A stretch of 26,082 bases of DNA from UM-FILTER-42-14 sp964586055 (GTDB lineage Bacteria > Patescibacteriota > Microgenomatia > UBA1400 > PJMF01). Under the pieces are notes generated by a model that had not been told where the DNA came from, did not search any database, and worked only from the letters and a program-made list of their open reading frames with translations. The DNA lies in assembly GCA_964586055.1 (NCBI GenBank), contig CAZPFX010000013.1, positions 1 through 26,082 on the forward strand, in the 5' to 3' direction. Of the stretch, positions 7,202 to 14,519 are shown one piece after another. The position numbers were made by a program, and so were the translations under genes. Numbering within the stretch: the stretch's first letter is position 1; every line of letters starts with the position of its first letter.

Positions 7202-7737
7202 TATTTTTTCTTAGCCGGAGCTTCCTTAGTTACTTTCTTAGGTGCGGCTTTTTTCTTTACGACTGGTTTATCAGCTTTTGCGGCCTTGCTAACTTTTTTT
7301 GCAACTTCTTTTTTTGCTGGCTTGGCTTTCTTTACTGCAGGCTCGTGAGTCTTATCAGACTTCAAAGTGCCTACTCTTTCTGGCATTTCAAGTAAAGATA
7401 CTTTAACTAACTCTACATTGTCGCCACGTCTTTTGCCCAATGAGCGATTGGTGGTGAAGCCAGAATTTCGTTCAGGGAATTTTGGAGCAATTCGTTCAAC
7501 TAGTGTATTCACGACATCTCTTTTACCAAAAGTTCTGTGTAGCAATCTTCTCACCGCAATAGTATCTTTTTTTGCTCTGGAGATGATTTTGTCTGCTTGT
7601 CGTTTAAGTTCTTTTGATTTTGCCTGAGTAGTGACAACTGCTCCATGCAAAACTAATTGGCGCAACAGACCCGTCATCAATGCCTTACGAGCGTTGGTGT
7701 CACGGTTATACTTGCGTTTTGCTACTCTATGCCTCAT
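7201..7737 (-). CDS. rplQ: Ribosomal protein L17 with basic C-terminal tail
   Basis: L17 lies near the polypeptide exit tunnel of the 50S subunit. The core occupies residues 1-118: MRHRVAKRKYNRDTNARKAL at the start, LKRQADKIISRAKKD in the middle, and the conserved G-F-T-T-N...RRGDN segment. The remaining 60 residues are a low-complexity Lys/Ala/Pro/Val tail with repeated KPAKK- and KKAAPKK-type units, making the protein 178 residues instead of about 120. It lies 23 bases downstream of rpoA, the standard rpoA-rplQ pairing. Confidence 0.96.
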   Translation of the reverse strand: MRHRVAKRKYNRDTNARKALMTGLLRQLVLHGAVVTTQAKSKELKRQADKIISRAKKDTIAVRRLLHRTFGKRDVVNTLVERIAPKFPERNSGFTTNRSLGKRRGDNVELVKVSLLEMPERVGTLKSDKTHEPAVKKAKPAKKEVAKKVSKAAKADKPVVKKKAAPKKVTKEAPAKKK

Positions 7738-7760
7738 ATGTTGTGTGCTTACTTATGCGA

Positions 7761-8705
7761 TTACTCGCCTAAGCTAGCTCCTTTTTTGTTTAATGCATCT
7801 TCGACAACTACCACACTCTTCTCACCAAGATTTTTAACCTTAGCAATGGTGTTTTTAGGAACACCAGCGAGGTCTCCTACTGTGGCGAAGCCACCTTTTC
7901 TAAGAGCGTTAGCGATTCGAGTTGGAAGATCTAATTCTTCGACAGTAAGTCTTAAGACTTCAGCTTCTTCTGGACTCAATGATTCCTCAGGCTCCTTTTC
8001 TTCAGGTAGGACTGGGTTGAAGACTTGGGTAAACTGGCGAGATAAAATTCTTGCAGCTCTTCGAGTTGCCTCTATTGGAGCAATAGAACCGTCAGTCTGA
8101 ACAACTAAAACGAGTTTATCGAAGTCAGTTCTGCGACCAACACGAGTTGACTCTACTTTGTATGAAACTTGAACGACTGGTGAAAATAATGCATCAAGCA
8201 TTACATCACCGATGCTTGCAACTTGTTTGTCATCAGCTAATTGATAGCCGACTCCTGTTGCTGCAGTCATTTCGATTTCTAAAGTACTACCTTTTGCCAA
8301 AGTAGCAATGTGCTGCGTTGGATTAATGATAGCGAAACCAGTTGAACATTCGATATCAGCTGCGGTAACCACTTTTGGACCTTTAACTGAAATGTTAAGA
8401 ATACCAGTGCCGTTGATCTCTGAGCGAACACGAACTTGTTTCATGTTCAATCCAATTTCTAAGGCATCTTCAGTAACGCCGTCTATGGCGCTGAACTGAT
8501 GATCTACATTCTCAATTCTCATTCTAGTGATTGCTGCACCTTCTAGTGAAGATAACAACACTCTGCGAAGAGCGTTACCGATGGTGTGACCGTAACCCTG
8601 CTCTAAAGGCTCAAGGGTAATAACAGACTTAGTGCTGTCTTCAACCACTTCAGTGACTTCGAAGGTTGGGTTCATGCTTGGATAGTGCGTGATGTCTTGT
8701 GTCAT
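7761..8705 (-). CDS. rpoA: RNA polymerase alpha subunit
   Basis: The 314-residue protein is of normal length. The N-terminal assembly domain shows LEPLEQGYGHTIGNALRRVL (31-50). The C-terminal helix-hairpin-helix domain (about 245-314) contains PTRIANAL with the promoter-contacting Arg and Asn, and NLGEKSV. An acidic linker (EEKEPEESLSPEEAE) joins them. Alpha dimers nucleate polymerase assembly, and the C-terminal domain touches UP elements and activators. AAAGGA ten bases before the ATG is the likely ribosome site. The 67-base gap to rpsD contains a tetraloop hairpin that partly covers a second AGGAGG. Confidence 0.97.
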   Translation of the reverse strand: MTQDITHYPSMNPTFEVTEVVEDSTKSVITLEPLEQGYGHTIGNALRRVLLSSLEGAAITRMRIENVDHQFSAIDGVTEDALEIGLNMKQVRVRSEINGTGILNISVKGPKVVTAADIECSTGFAIINPTQHIATLAKGSTLEIEMTAATGVGYQLADDKQVASIGDVMLDALFSPVVQVSYKVESTRVGRRTDFDKLVLVVQTDGSIAPIEATRRAARILSRQFTQVFNPVLPEEKEPEESLSPEEAEVLRLTVEELDLPTRIANALRKGGFATVGDLAGVPKNTIAKVKNLGEKSVVVVEDALNKKGASLGE

Positions 8706-8729
8706 ATACTTTTTTTCCTTTGTTTCGCC

Positions 8730-8747
8730 TCCTCTCTTTCGAGAGAA
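8730..8747 (-). other. GAAA-tetraloop hairpin between rpsD and rpoA
   Basis: In the direction of transcription the RNA reads UUCUCUC-GAAA-GAGAGGA. It gives five Watson-Crick pairs plus a U-G and a U-A pair, capped by a stable GNRA loop. No U run follows, so it is unlikely to be a terminator. Its 3' arm overlaps the start of an AGGAGG, about 25 bases before the rpoA start. Processing, stability or translational control are possible; the role is inferred. Confidence 0.45.
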
Positions 8748-8772
8748 TCTGTTTCTGGGTTAATACTTATAA

Positions 8773-9378
8773 TTATCTACTGTAATACTCCACTACTAAC
8801 TGTTCTGTCATTGGTTCGAGAATATCTGATCGAGCAGGTACACGAAGAACCTTTGCTGCGCCCTGTTTGCGTTCTAACCACTCTGGCAAGACTTTCTCTT
8901 CTTCCATACTTGCCTTGATGGCTGGAATGGTTGTAGCCGATGATTTTAACATAATAATGTCAGAAACCTTGACCTGATAAGAAGGAACATTTTGTTTGTA
9001 ACCATTTATCTGGACATGATTGTGTGACACCAACTGTCGAGCTGCTGCTCTGGTAGGTGCCCATCCTAATCTGAAGATCGTATTATCAAGTCTTCTCTCA
9101 AGAAGTGAAAGCAAAGTTGAACCAGTGGCCAAAGTACTTTTACTTGCCTCTTTATAGATTCTTCTCAATTGTTTCTCGGTAATGCCATAGAAATATTTCA
9201 GCTTCTGTTTTTCCTGGAGTTGGGTACCGAAATCAGAAAGCTTACGACGATGCTTCAAGCCATGCTGACCTGGTCTTACCATTAGTCTGCGAGCTGTCTT
9301 TAATGCATTTGTCTTCAGAGAAAGATCTTCTCCTACTTGTCGTGCACGTTTGTTTCTTGGTCCAGTATATCTTGACAT
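8773..9378 (-). CDS. rpsD: Ribosomal protein S4
   Basis: S4 nucleates 30S assembly by binding the 5' domain of 16S rRNA. The 201-residue protein starts MSRYTGPRNKRARQVGEDL and has the S4 RNA-binding domain at about 92-155 (RLDNTIFRLGWAPTRAAARQ ... VSHNHVQING). It ends with the family signature EQLVVEYYSR. It is the cysteine-free (zinc-independent) form: the N-terminal region has no Cys ligands. It lies 13 bases downstream of rpsK. In many bacteria S4 represses its own operon; no known S4 target structure is recognised here. Confidence 0.97.
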   Translation of the reverse strand: MSRYTGPRNKRARQVGEDLSLKTNALKTARRLMVRPGQHGLKHRRKLSDFGTQLQEKQKLKYFYGITEKQLRRIYKEASKSTLATGSTLLSLLERRLDNTIFRLGWAPTRAAARQLVSHNHVQINGYKQNVPSYQVKVSDIIMLKSSATTIPAIKASMEEEKVLPEWLERKQGAAKVLRVPARSDILEPMTEQLVVEYYSR

Positions 9379-9391
9379 AAATTTCTCTTAA

Positions 9392-9790
9392 CTATTTATT
9401 GTGTTTTGCTTTCCTTGGGCGAGTACCATTGTGTGGATCTGGAGTGAGGTCAGCGATCAGACTTATTTTAATGCCTTGGGCTCTTAGAACTCTTAATGCC
9501 ACGTCTCGACCTGGACCTGGACCCTTGATGTATAAGTCCATGTGTTGCATACCAAATGCTTTTGCTTTATTTACAGCATTTTCGACAGTGATGGTAGCAG
9601 CATAAGGAGTTGATTTTCTTGAACCAGAAAATCCGGACTCACCAGCTGAAGACCAGCAGAGAACATTACCCTGTTCATCAGTGATGCTTGCGAGCGTGCT
9701 ATTAAATGTAGCCGTAATATAAAGTCGACCCTTAGTAACAACTTTATTTACTTTTACTGGCGCTGATTTTTTTGTGTCTTTTGTTGCCAT
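9392..9790 (-). CDS. rpsK: Ribosomal protein S11
   Basis: S11 forms part of the 30S platform and contacts mRNA near the E site. The 132-residue product has the expected length and signature blocks: an N-terminal basic leader, ITATFNSTLASITDEQGNVL at about 26-45, SGFSGSRKSTPYAA at 52-65, and KGPGPGRDVALRVL followed by the C-terminal DLTPDPHNGTRPRKAKH. It sits three bases downstream of rpsM, in the canonical rpsM-rpsK-rpsD-rpoA order. Confidence 0.97.
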   Translation of the reverse strand: MATKDTKKSAPVKVNKVVTKGRLYITATFNSTLASITDEQGNVLCWSSAGESGFSGSRKSTPYAATITVENAVNKAKAFGMQHMDLYIKGPGPGRDVALRVLRAQGIKISLIADLTPDPHNGTRPRKAKHNK

Positions 9791-9793
9791 AAA

Positions 9794-10195
9794 TTATTTC
9801 GAGGTTTCAAGTTTTGCTGCCATCTCTTTTGTCATCGATCCAACAGTTCTTCTACGACCGCCTCCGCGAGCACTTCTAGAATTTGTTCGAGTGCGTTGTC
9901 CACGAGCTGGAAGGTGAGCAGCTAATCGTTTGCCGCGATAAGAACCCGTGCGCTTAAGTCTATCAATATTGTCATTGATTTCTCTTCTAAGGTTTCCCTC
10001 TACTTGATATCTATCAATGCTTCTCTGAATTCTGTTGATTTCGTCAGCAGATAAATCTCGAGTTCTTTTCTGTGGATCTACGTTAGCCTCGGCCAAAACA
10101 ATCTCTGAGCGCTTTGGGCCTATGCCATAGATACTCTGCAGTGAGAATAAAATTTTCTTATTTTCTGGTAGATCTATTCCAACAATTCTGATCAT
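9794..10195 (-). CDS. rpsM: Ribosomal protein S13
   Basis: S13 sits in the 30S head, bridges to the 50S subunit (B1a/B1b) and touches P-site tRNA with its C-terminal tail. The 133-residue protein starts MIRIVGIDLPENKKILFSLQ and has the helix-two-turn-helix Y-G-I-G-P-K-R-S region (24-31). It ends with the conserved GQRTRTNSRSARG and a basic tail. The start lies five bases after the rpmJ stop, with only a weak AGGG upstream. Confidence 0.97.
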   Translation of the reverse strand: MIRIVGIDLPENKKILFSLQSIYGIGPKRSEIVLAEANVDPQKRTRDLSADEINRIQRSIDRYQVEGNLRREINDNIDRLKRTGSYRGKRLAAHLPARGQRTRTNSRSARGGGRRRTVGSMTKEMAAKLETSK

Positions 10196-10200
10196 AATGA

Positions 10201-10314
10201 TTAACCCTGTCTTTGCTTGTGCTTAGGATTAGTACACGTCACACGTAGCACACCTTTTCGGCGTGCGAACTTGCAATTAATGCAGATTTTTTTTAGTGAT
10301 GTACGTACTTTCAT
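10201..10314 (-). CDS. rpmJ: Ribosomal protein L36
   Basis: Read by hand on the minus strand, this is a complete 37-codon gene: MKVRTSLKKICINCKFARRK begins it and PKHKQRQG ends it. The zinc ribbon is intact, with ligands C11, C14, C27 and H32, so this is the zinc-binding (C+) form. L36 is a tiny 50S protein near the GTPase-associated region. It lies between infA and rpsM, as in most bacteria. A 52-base gap separates it from infA and contains a possible internal promoter. GAGAC before the ATG is only a weak ribosome site. Confidence 0.97.
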   Translation of the reverse strand: MKVRTSLKKICINCKFARRKGVLRVTCTNPKHKQRQG

Positions 10315-10334
10315 GTTTGTCTCAAGAGCCCTGA

Positions 10335-10363
10335 ACTATACCAGGTGTAGTGAATTTTGAAAA
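10335..10363 (-). promoter_or_regulatory. Possible internal promoter before rpmJ
   Basis: On the minus strand, TATAGT (10335-10340) is preceded by TGG, which makes an extended -10 (TGn) element. TTTTCA (10358-10363, four of six bases) lies 17 bases upstream. It occupies the unusually long infA-rpmJ gap and would start a transcript about 14 bases before rpmJ, running through rpsM-rpsI. Pattern evidence only. Confidence 0.35.
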
Positions 10364-10366
10364 GCC

Positions 10367-10711
10367 TTAGTTTGACTGCATCTCTTTTTTGGTTGATCTA
10401 TAAGTGATTTTACACTTATTGAGGTCATATTTAGATACATATCCCTTGATTAAATCTCCAGGCATTACTCGAATTCTGAACAATCTCATCTTTCCAACCA
10501 AAGTTCCGAGTAAGGTGTGGCCAACCATTTGTGAAACTGGCGACTCTGTGACCTTGACTCTAAACATCGTGTTAGGCAGACACTGCTCTACGTAACCAAC
10601 AACCTCAAAACGATCGACAGCGGCTGAACGATTAGATGTCGTATCAACTTGGCGTTTCGCTTTTGCAGCTTGCTTGTGGTCTTGTACTTTTCCCATAAAT
10701 ATTTTTTGCAT
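10367..10711 (-). CDS. infA: Translation initiation factor IF-1 with N-terminal extension
   Basis: IF-1 occupies the 30S A site during initiation. The OB-fold core is clear from about residue 35: FEVVGYVEQCLPNTMFRVKV (35-54), GKMRLFRIRVMPGD (73-86) and KYDLNKCKITYRS at the end. The protein is 114 residues against about 72 normally. There are about 28 extra basic/polar residues at the N-terminus, and about seven more in the loop between strands (TESPVSQMVGH region). GGAGG is only two bases before this ATG and 17 bases before an in-frame ATG at codon 6 (10696), so the start is uncertain. A strong promoter-like sequence lies just upstream, overlapping the end of map. Confidence 0.93.
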   Translation of the reverse strand: MQKIFMGKVQDHKQAAKAKRQVDTTSNRSAAVDRFEVVGYVEQCLPNTMFRVKVTESPVSQMVGHTLLGTLVGKMRLFRIRVMPGDLIKGYVSKYDLNKCKITYRSTKKEMQSN

Positions 10712-10713
10712 CG

Positions 10714-10718
10714 CCTCC
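10714..10718 (-). promoter_or_regulatory. Ribosome binding site of infA with very short spacing
   Basis: The minus strand reads CTGGAGGCGATG, so GGAGG is separated from the first ATG by only two bases. The alternative ATG five codons on is 17 bases away. Neither spacing is ideal (about five to nine), which leaves the IF-1 start open. The ABC ATPase gene shows a similarly short three-base spacing. Confidence 0.5.
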
Positions 10719-10737
10719 AGGCTTAATGCAGATGATC

Positions 10738-10766
10738 ATTGTAACAAATTATGGGACTTTTGTCAG
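10738..10766 (-). promoter_or_regulatory. Likely promoter for infA and the alpha-operon genes
   Basis: On the minus strand CTGACA (10761-10766, five of six) and TACAAT (10738-10743, five of six) are separated by exactly 17 bases. The -35 lies inside the last codons of map (encoding Leu-Thr) and the spacer spans the map stop. A transcript would start around 10730, about 20 bases before the infA ATG. An 8-bp palindrome, ATGATCAT (10732-10739), overlaps the end of the -10. Confidence 0.6.
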
Positions 10767-11501
10767 CACCTCTGGGCCATTGTCTGTTACCAAGACTGTT
10801 TCTTCAAACATTCCAGAAAGTGAGTTATCTGCTGTTTCGTATGTCCACTCGTCTTCTGAGACTACGAGTAGGGGATCTCCGGCTGTGTACATGACCTCTA
10901 CGGCGATTGTTTGTCCCTCACGCAGAAATACTCGTTTGTCGTTCTTCTGGGGTGAAACAGGGATGCTTGGATCCATATGCAGCTCCTTACCAACGCCATG
11001 ACCCGTGAGCTGCGTCACTGCTCCGAAACCGTGCTTATCCAGAACCTTCTCCATTGCCTTACTGACTTCATAGACACTAGCGCCTGTCTTGACCCGGTCT
11101 ATCGCGGCTTTAAGACTTTTTTTACCGACAGCCAAAAACTCCTGAATGTTTGGATGAACTTTGCCGACGGCAAAACTAGTGGTGGTGTCCAAGTGGAAAC
11201 CATCATTAATCAGGCCAATATCAATTGTAATCACGTCACCATCGACAATAATCTTTTCTTTTGAGGGAATGCCATGACACAACTCGTTGTTCTTCATGAT
11301 GCAGGTAGCCCAGTCATAGCCAGAAACAGTTGAAAAGCTTGGTAAAGATTTGCTTTCAGCAATAAGTGCTTGCGCCCAAGATTCTATCTGAGCAAAAGAA
11401 ACGCCAACTTTTGATCTAGAAACTAGTTCTTCGCGAATAACAGCCAGCTTCATGCCTCCGGCACGCATGGCTACTATTCTTTTTTGGTCGTGTTGATCCA
11501 T
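10749..11501 (-). CDS. map: Methionine aminopeptidase, type I
   Basis: It removes the initiator methionine from nascent proteins in the cytoplasm. The 250-residue protein has the pita-bread fold motifs and all metal ligands: D94 and D105 (IDIGLINDGFHLD), H168 (TGHGVG), E202 (VEVMYT) and E233 (FEETVLVTD). The substrate-binding His is H76 in CHGIP. It lacks the N-terminal zinc-finger extension of some type I enzymes. It follows adk by 12 bases in the usual secY-adk-map-infA order. No Shine-Dalgarno is seen before its ATG. Confidence 0.96.
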   Translation of the reverse strand: MDQHDQKRIVAMRAGGMKLAVIREELVSRSKVGVSFAQIESWAQALIAESKSLPSFSTVSGYDWATCIMKNNELCHGIPSKEKIIVDGDVITIDIGLINDGFHLDTTTSFAVGKVHPNIQEFLAVGKKSLKAAIDRVKTGASVYEVSKAMEKVLDKHGFGAVTQLTGHGVGKELHMDPSIPVSPQKNDKRVFLREGQTIAVEVMYTAGDPLLVVSEDEWTYETADNSLSGMFEETVLVTDNGPEVLTKVP

Positions 11502-11513
11502 ATAAAACTTGGA

Positions 11514-12047
11514 CTACTCAAGGAAAGATATTATTTGGGCAAAGACTTCTTCAACAGACGCCTCTCCATCCACCTCGTGTAGAATGCCTTTTTCTCTGTA
11601 GTAATCAAGAACGGGGGTGGTAGCAGAGTGGAAAAGTTCAATTCTCTTTCGTAAAGCAGCAAGTGTCTCATCCTCCCTCACGTCAGTTCTTCCAGAAATT
11701 CTCCACAGAGCTTCTTTGTCTGAAACATTGAGATAAATAACGTGTTCAATACTGCCATTAAAAGCTTTGGCTTGTGCTACTGTCCTGGGAAAACCATCGA
11801 GAATATATCCATGAGCATATTCTGGTTTTTCGATGTAGGTCAAGACAATTTCTAAAGTAGTGGCATCTGGAATCAAGGCTCCAGAGTTCATCGTCTCCTT
11901 TAGCCATCGTCCAAGCTTAGTTTTTTCTTTCGCCATCTCTCTGAAAATATGTCCAGATGAAAGATAGGGAATATTGTATTTCTTGGAGAGCATTATCCCC
12001 TGTGTTGACTTACCAGCGCCTTGAATACCAATTAGAACTATGTGCAT
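11514..12047 (-). CDS. adk: Adenylate kinase, short form without LID insertion
   Basis: It catalyses ATP + AMP to 2 ADP. The 177-residue protein has the P-loop GIQGAGKST (7-15), the NMP-binding D-G-F-P-R-T (84-89), and catalytic arginines around R116, R120, R124 and R134. The LID domain is reduced to SGRTDVREDE (118-127), lacking the roughly 30-residue insert and zinc ligands of typical bacterial enzymes (about 215 residues). The usual TGD-x2-R AMP motif reads SGHIFR (32-37), with His in place of Asp. A related nucleoside-monophosphate kinase is possible, but the secY-adk-map position and DGFPR favour Adk. A small tetraloop hairpin precedes it. Confidence 0.9.
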   Translation of the reverse strand: MHIVLIGIQGAGKSTQGIMLSKKYNIPYLSSGHIFREMAKEKTKLGRWLKETMNSGALIPDATTLEIVLTYIEKPEYAHGYILDGFPRTVAQAKAFNGSIEHVIYLNVSDKEALWRISGRTDVREDETLAALRKRIELFHSATTPVLDYYREKGILHEVDGEASVEEVFAQIISFLE

Positions 12048-12063
12048 GTCTCGGTCTTTCGTT

Positions 12064-12077
12064 GCTACTCTCGTAGC
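12064..12077 (-). other. GAGA-tetraloop hairpin between secY and adk
   Basis: The RNA reads GCUAC-GAGA-GUAGC, a perfect 5-bp stem with a GNRA loop. It begins a few bases after the secY stop and ends 16 bases before the adk start. No U run follows, so it does not look like a terminator. It may be a processing or stability element, or chance. Confidence 0.4.
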
Positions 12078-12080
12078 GAG

Positions 12081-13364
12081 TTAAATATACCTATCGTAAT
12101 TCTGTTCTACGAGCATACTCTCTGCTTGCTTAGTTGTCTCTAGAATAACTGAGACAACAATTAGAACTCCAGTTCCACCGATGGCGAGTGACTGGATATT
12201 AGTGAGCATCTGAGCGATTGATGGCAATACAGCGATAAGTCCAAGAAATAATGCTCCGGCAATTGTGATTCTCGTCACCACATATTCTAGATATTTTTTG
12301 GTAGGAGATCCTGGTCGAATCCCAGGGATAAAAGCTCCGCCCTTCTTTAGCTCTCCCGAGATATCTTCTGCATTAAAGAAAATTAGGGCTGAAAAATATG
12401 TGAAGATTAAGACAACAACAAAATAAATAATAATGTATACCGCAGACGTTTGGTCAAACCAAATGGTTAGCTGTTGACCGATGGAAATTAAGTTAGCCTT
12501 TTCTGTAGCAATTAATATTCTTGCTATAAAAGAAGGCACTAGCATCAAGGAAACGGCGAAGATAATTGGTAGAACTCCAGCGACATTGACTCTGACTGGC
12601 AAATGAGTAGTCTGACCTCCGTATACTCTACTACCCTTGGTGCGCTTAGCGTACTGAATTGGAATTTTGCGGATAGCTTCAGTCATAAAAACGATAAATC
12701 CAATCACTACTAAGAAGAGAGTGGTAAAGACGAGGGTTGTCATTACTTGATCTGCGGAAGTAAGCGACCAAACCTGAGCCGCCGCTGTTGGCAGCTGACT
12801 GACGATACCTGCGAAAAGTATCATGGAAATTCCATTACCAATACCATAAAGAGAGATTAGCTCTCCAATCCACATGACAATGAGGGCACCTGCAACAAGT
12901 GAAAGAATAACTACTCCAAGAACTAGTGGGTCAGAAGAAGTCAGAAGATTTTGAGATCGAAGTAGGGCTAAGACGGAGATACTCTGAACAATTCCCAATG
13001 GCACTGACAAAAGTCGAGTGTATTGATTTACTTTTTCTCGTCCAGACTCGCCGTCTTTCTGCATTTCCTTAAGTTTGGGAATAACCATGCCTCCAAGCTG
13101 CATCACGATTGAAGCGGTAATATATGGATTAATACCGACTGCAACTACAGAGAAGTTTGCTAGAGTGCCTCCAGAAAAAACGTTCAATAAACTGAGGAAC
13201 TGACTGGAACTAAATAGTTTCTGAAGTTGATCTATGTCAACTGCAGGGAGAGGAATATGGGCAAGAATTCTAAAAACTAGAAAGATAAGCGCGGTAAATA
13301 AAATTTTATTTCGAAGTTCTGGAGTATTAGCTAGGCGTTTGAGAAAAGTGGTGAATCTTTGCAC
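12081..13364 (-). CDS. secY: Preprotein translocase subunit SecY
   Basis: SecY forms the protein-conducting channel of the Sec translocon in the cytoplasmic membrane. The 427-residue product has about ten membrane segments. It opens with the typical amphipathic PELRNKILFTALIFLVFRI stretch (15-33) and has the plug region with ...NVFSGG (60-66) and the basic cytoplasmic loop with RKIPIQYAKR (about 232-241). It lies 11 bases after rplO and 33 bases before adk. The signal-peptide LTD protein at the left of the window is a plausible client. Confidence 0.97.
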   Translation of the reverse strand: MQRFTTFLKRLANTPELRNKILFTALIFLVFRILAHIPLPAVDIDQLQKLFSSSQFLSLLNVFSGGTLANFSVVAVGINPYITASIVMQLGGMVIPKLKEMQKDGESGREKVNQYTRLLSVPLGIVQSISVLALLRSQNLLTSSDPLVLGVVILSLVAGALIVMWIGELISLYGIGNGISMILFAGIVSQLPTAAAQVWSLTSADQVMTTLVFTTLFLVVIGFIVFMTEAIRKIPIQYAKRTKGSRVYGGQTTHLPVRVNVAGVLPIIFAVSLMLVPSFIARILIATEKANLISIGQQLTIWFDQTSAVYIIIYFVVVLIFTYFSALIFFNAEDISGELKKGGAFIPGIRPGSPTKKYLEYVVTRITIAGALFLGLIAVLPSIAQMLTNIQSLAIGGTGVLIVVSVILETTKQAESMLVEQNYDRYI

Positions 13365-13375
13365 GAGTAGTAAGG

Positions 13376-13825
13376 TTACTCTGTGGTAGTAACCACGCTT
13401 CCCCCAGCCGCCTCAACTTGCTGTCGGGCAGACGCTGTAGTTTTAATACTAATTAAGTTAATCTTACGCTCTATTTTACCAGTATTCACTACCTTTGCTG
13501 CTCTGGCGGAGCGACCAACTACACCTTCGAGCTTTAGGGTCTCGAATGAGATGTCGGTAGCTTTCATGCGATTGAGCTCTGTTAGGGTGACCATCGCCAC
13601 TCTATCAAATGACTTTAGGCGACTTTTTCCACGAAGCATTGGCATACGCTTAATTAATGCGAGCTGTCCACCCTCGAACCAAAGAGGAACTTTTCCACCA
13701 CTTCGAGATTTCTGACCTTTGGTACCGCGTCCAGAAGTGTGACCACCTTTTCCGGAACCATAGCCACGACCAACGCGTTTTTTGCGGCGGGCAATAATAG
13801 GGAATAATTTTGAGACAATTGACAT
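13376..13825 (-). CDS. rplO: Ribosomal protein L15
   Basis: L15 is a late-assembly protein of the 50S subunit. The 149-residue product has the Gly/Arg/Lys-rich N-terminal extension (RVGRGYGSGKGGHTSGRGTK, 17-36), then FEGGQLALIKRMPMLRG, and a globular C-terminal domain. The family length is about 145. It follows rpsE by only five bases: the rpmD gene (L30) that normally lies between them is missing. Confidence 0.97.
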   Translation of the reverse strand: MSIVSKLFPIIARRKKRVGRGYGSGKGGHTSGRGTKGQKSRSGGKVPLWFEGGQLALIKRMPMLRGKSRLKSFDRVAMVTLTELNRMKATDISFETLKLEGVVGRSARAAKVVNTGKIERKINLISIKTTASARQQVEAAGGSVVTTTE

Positions 13826-13830
13826 TATAT

Positions 13831-14517
13831 TTATTTCTTTTTAGCTGCTGGTTTCTTAGCTGTTATTTTTGCAGTTTTTGGAGTTGTCTTAACTTTTGGT
13901 GCTGCCTTTGATTTTGGTTTTGGTTGTTCTTTAACTGCAGCTGGTGCTTTTGTGGTTGGTGTTTTTGCTGCCACCGATTTTAATCTCTTTTGTTCTTCTA
14001 AAAGCTTAGCATCTTCCTCTGCCTCAACCTGGGCGATTGATTTAAGAGAAATACCTTTTAGAGTAACGATTCTTGAAATTTCTTGTAGGGCTGCGAATGT
14101 TGCATAAACGTTTGATGCTTGATTTTGAGTGCCAAGAATTTTGCTAGAAATATCTCTAATTCCAGCTGCTTCAACAACAGCGCGAACTGGACCACCAGCA
14201 ATAACTCCAGAACCCTTAGGAGCTGGCTTAAGCATAACTCTTCCAGCACCAAGCTTAATGGAGAATTTAAATGGAATAGTTGTACCGTCAATTGGAACGA
14301 CAATCATGCGTTTTTTGGCTTTTTTCGCACCTTTTTTCATGGCTGACTGGACATCTGGAGCTTTGCCAAGACCAACGCCGACTTTTCCCTTTTTGTCACC
14401 GACGACCATAAGAACTGAAAAGCCAACTTTGTTTCCGCCCTTTGTCTTTTTAGACACGCGTGAAATCTGAATGACTTTCTCTTCAAATTCTGATGGTTGT
14501 GTTTGTTCGTATGCCAT
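13831..14517 (-). CDS. rpsE: Ribosomal protein S5 with basic C-terminal tail
   Basis: S5 lies at the mRNA entry side of the 30S subunit and affects accuracy. The core (about 1-165) shows EFEEKVIQISRVSKKTKGG (10-28), VGVGLGKAPDVQSAMKKGAK and the GSGVIAGGPVRAVVEAAGI region typical of the family. The protein is 228 residues against about 166. The excess is a tail of some 58 residues of Lys, Ala, Pro and Thr, with repeats such as APKVKTTPKTAK. It lies two bases downstream of rplR and five bases before rplO. Confidence 0.96.
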   Translation of the reverse strand: MAYEQTQPSEFEEKVIQISRVSKKTKGGNKVGFSVLMVVGDKKGKVGVGLGKAPDVQSAMKKGAKKAKKRMIVVPIDGTTIPFKFSIKLGAGRVMLKPAPKGSGVIAGGPVRAVVEAAGIRDISSKILGTQNQASNVYATFAALQEISRIVTLKGISLKSIAQVEAEEDAKLLEEQKRLKSVAAKTPTTKAPAAVKEQPKPKSKAAPKVKTTPKTAKITAKKPAAKKK

Positions 14518-14519
14518 AA

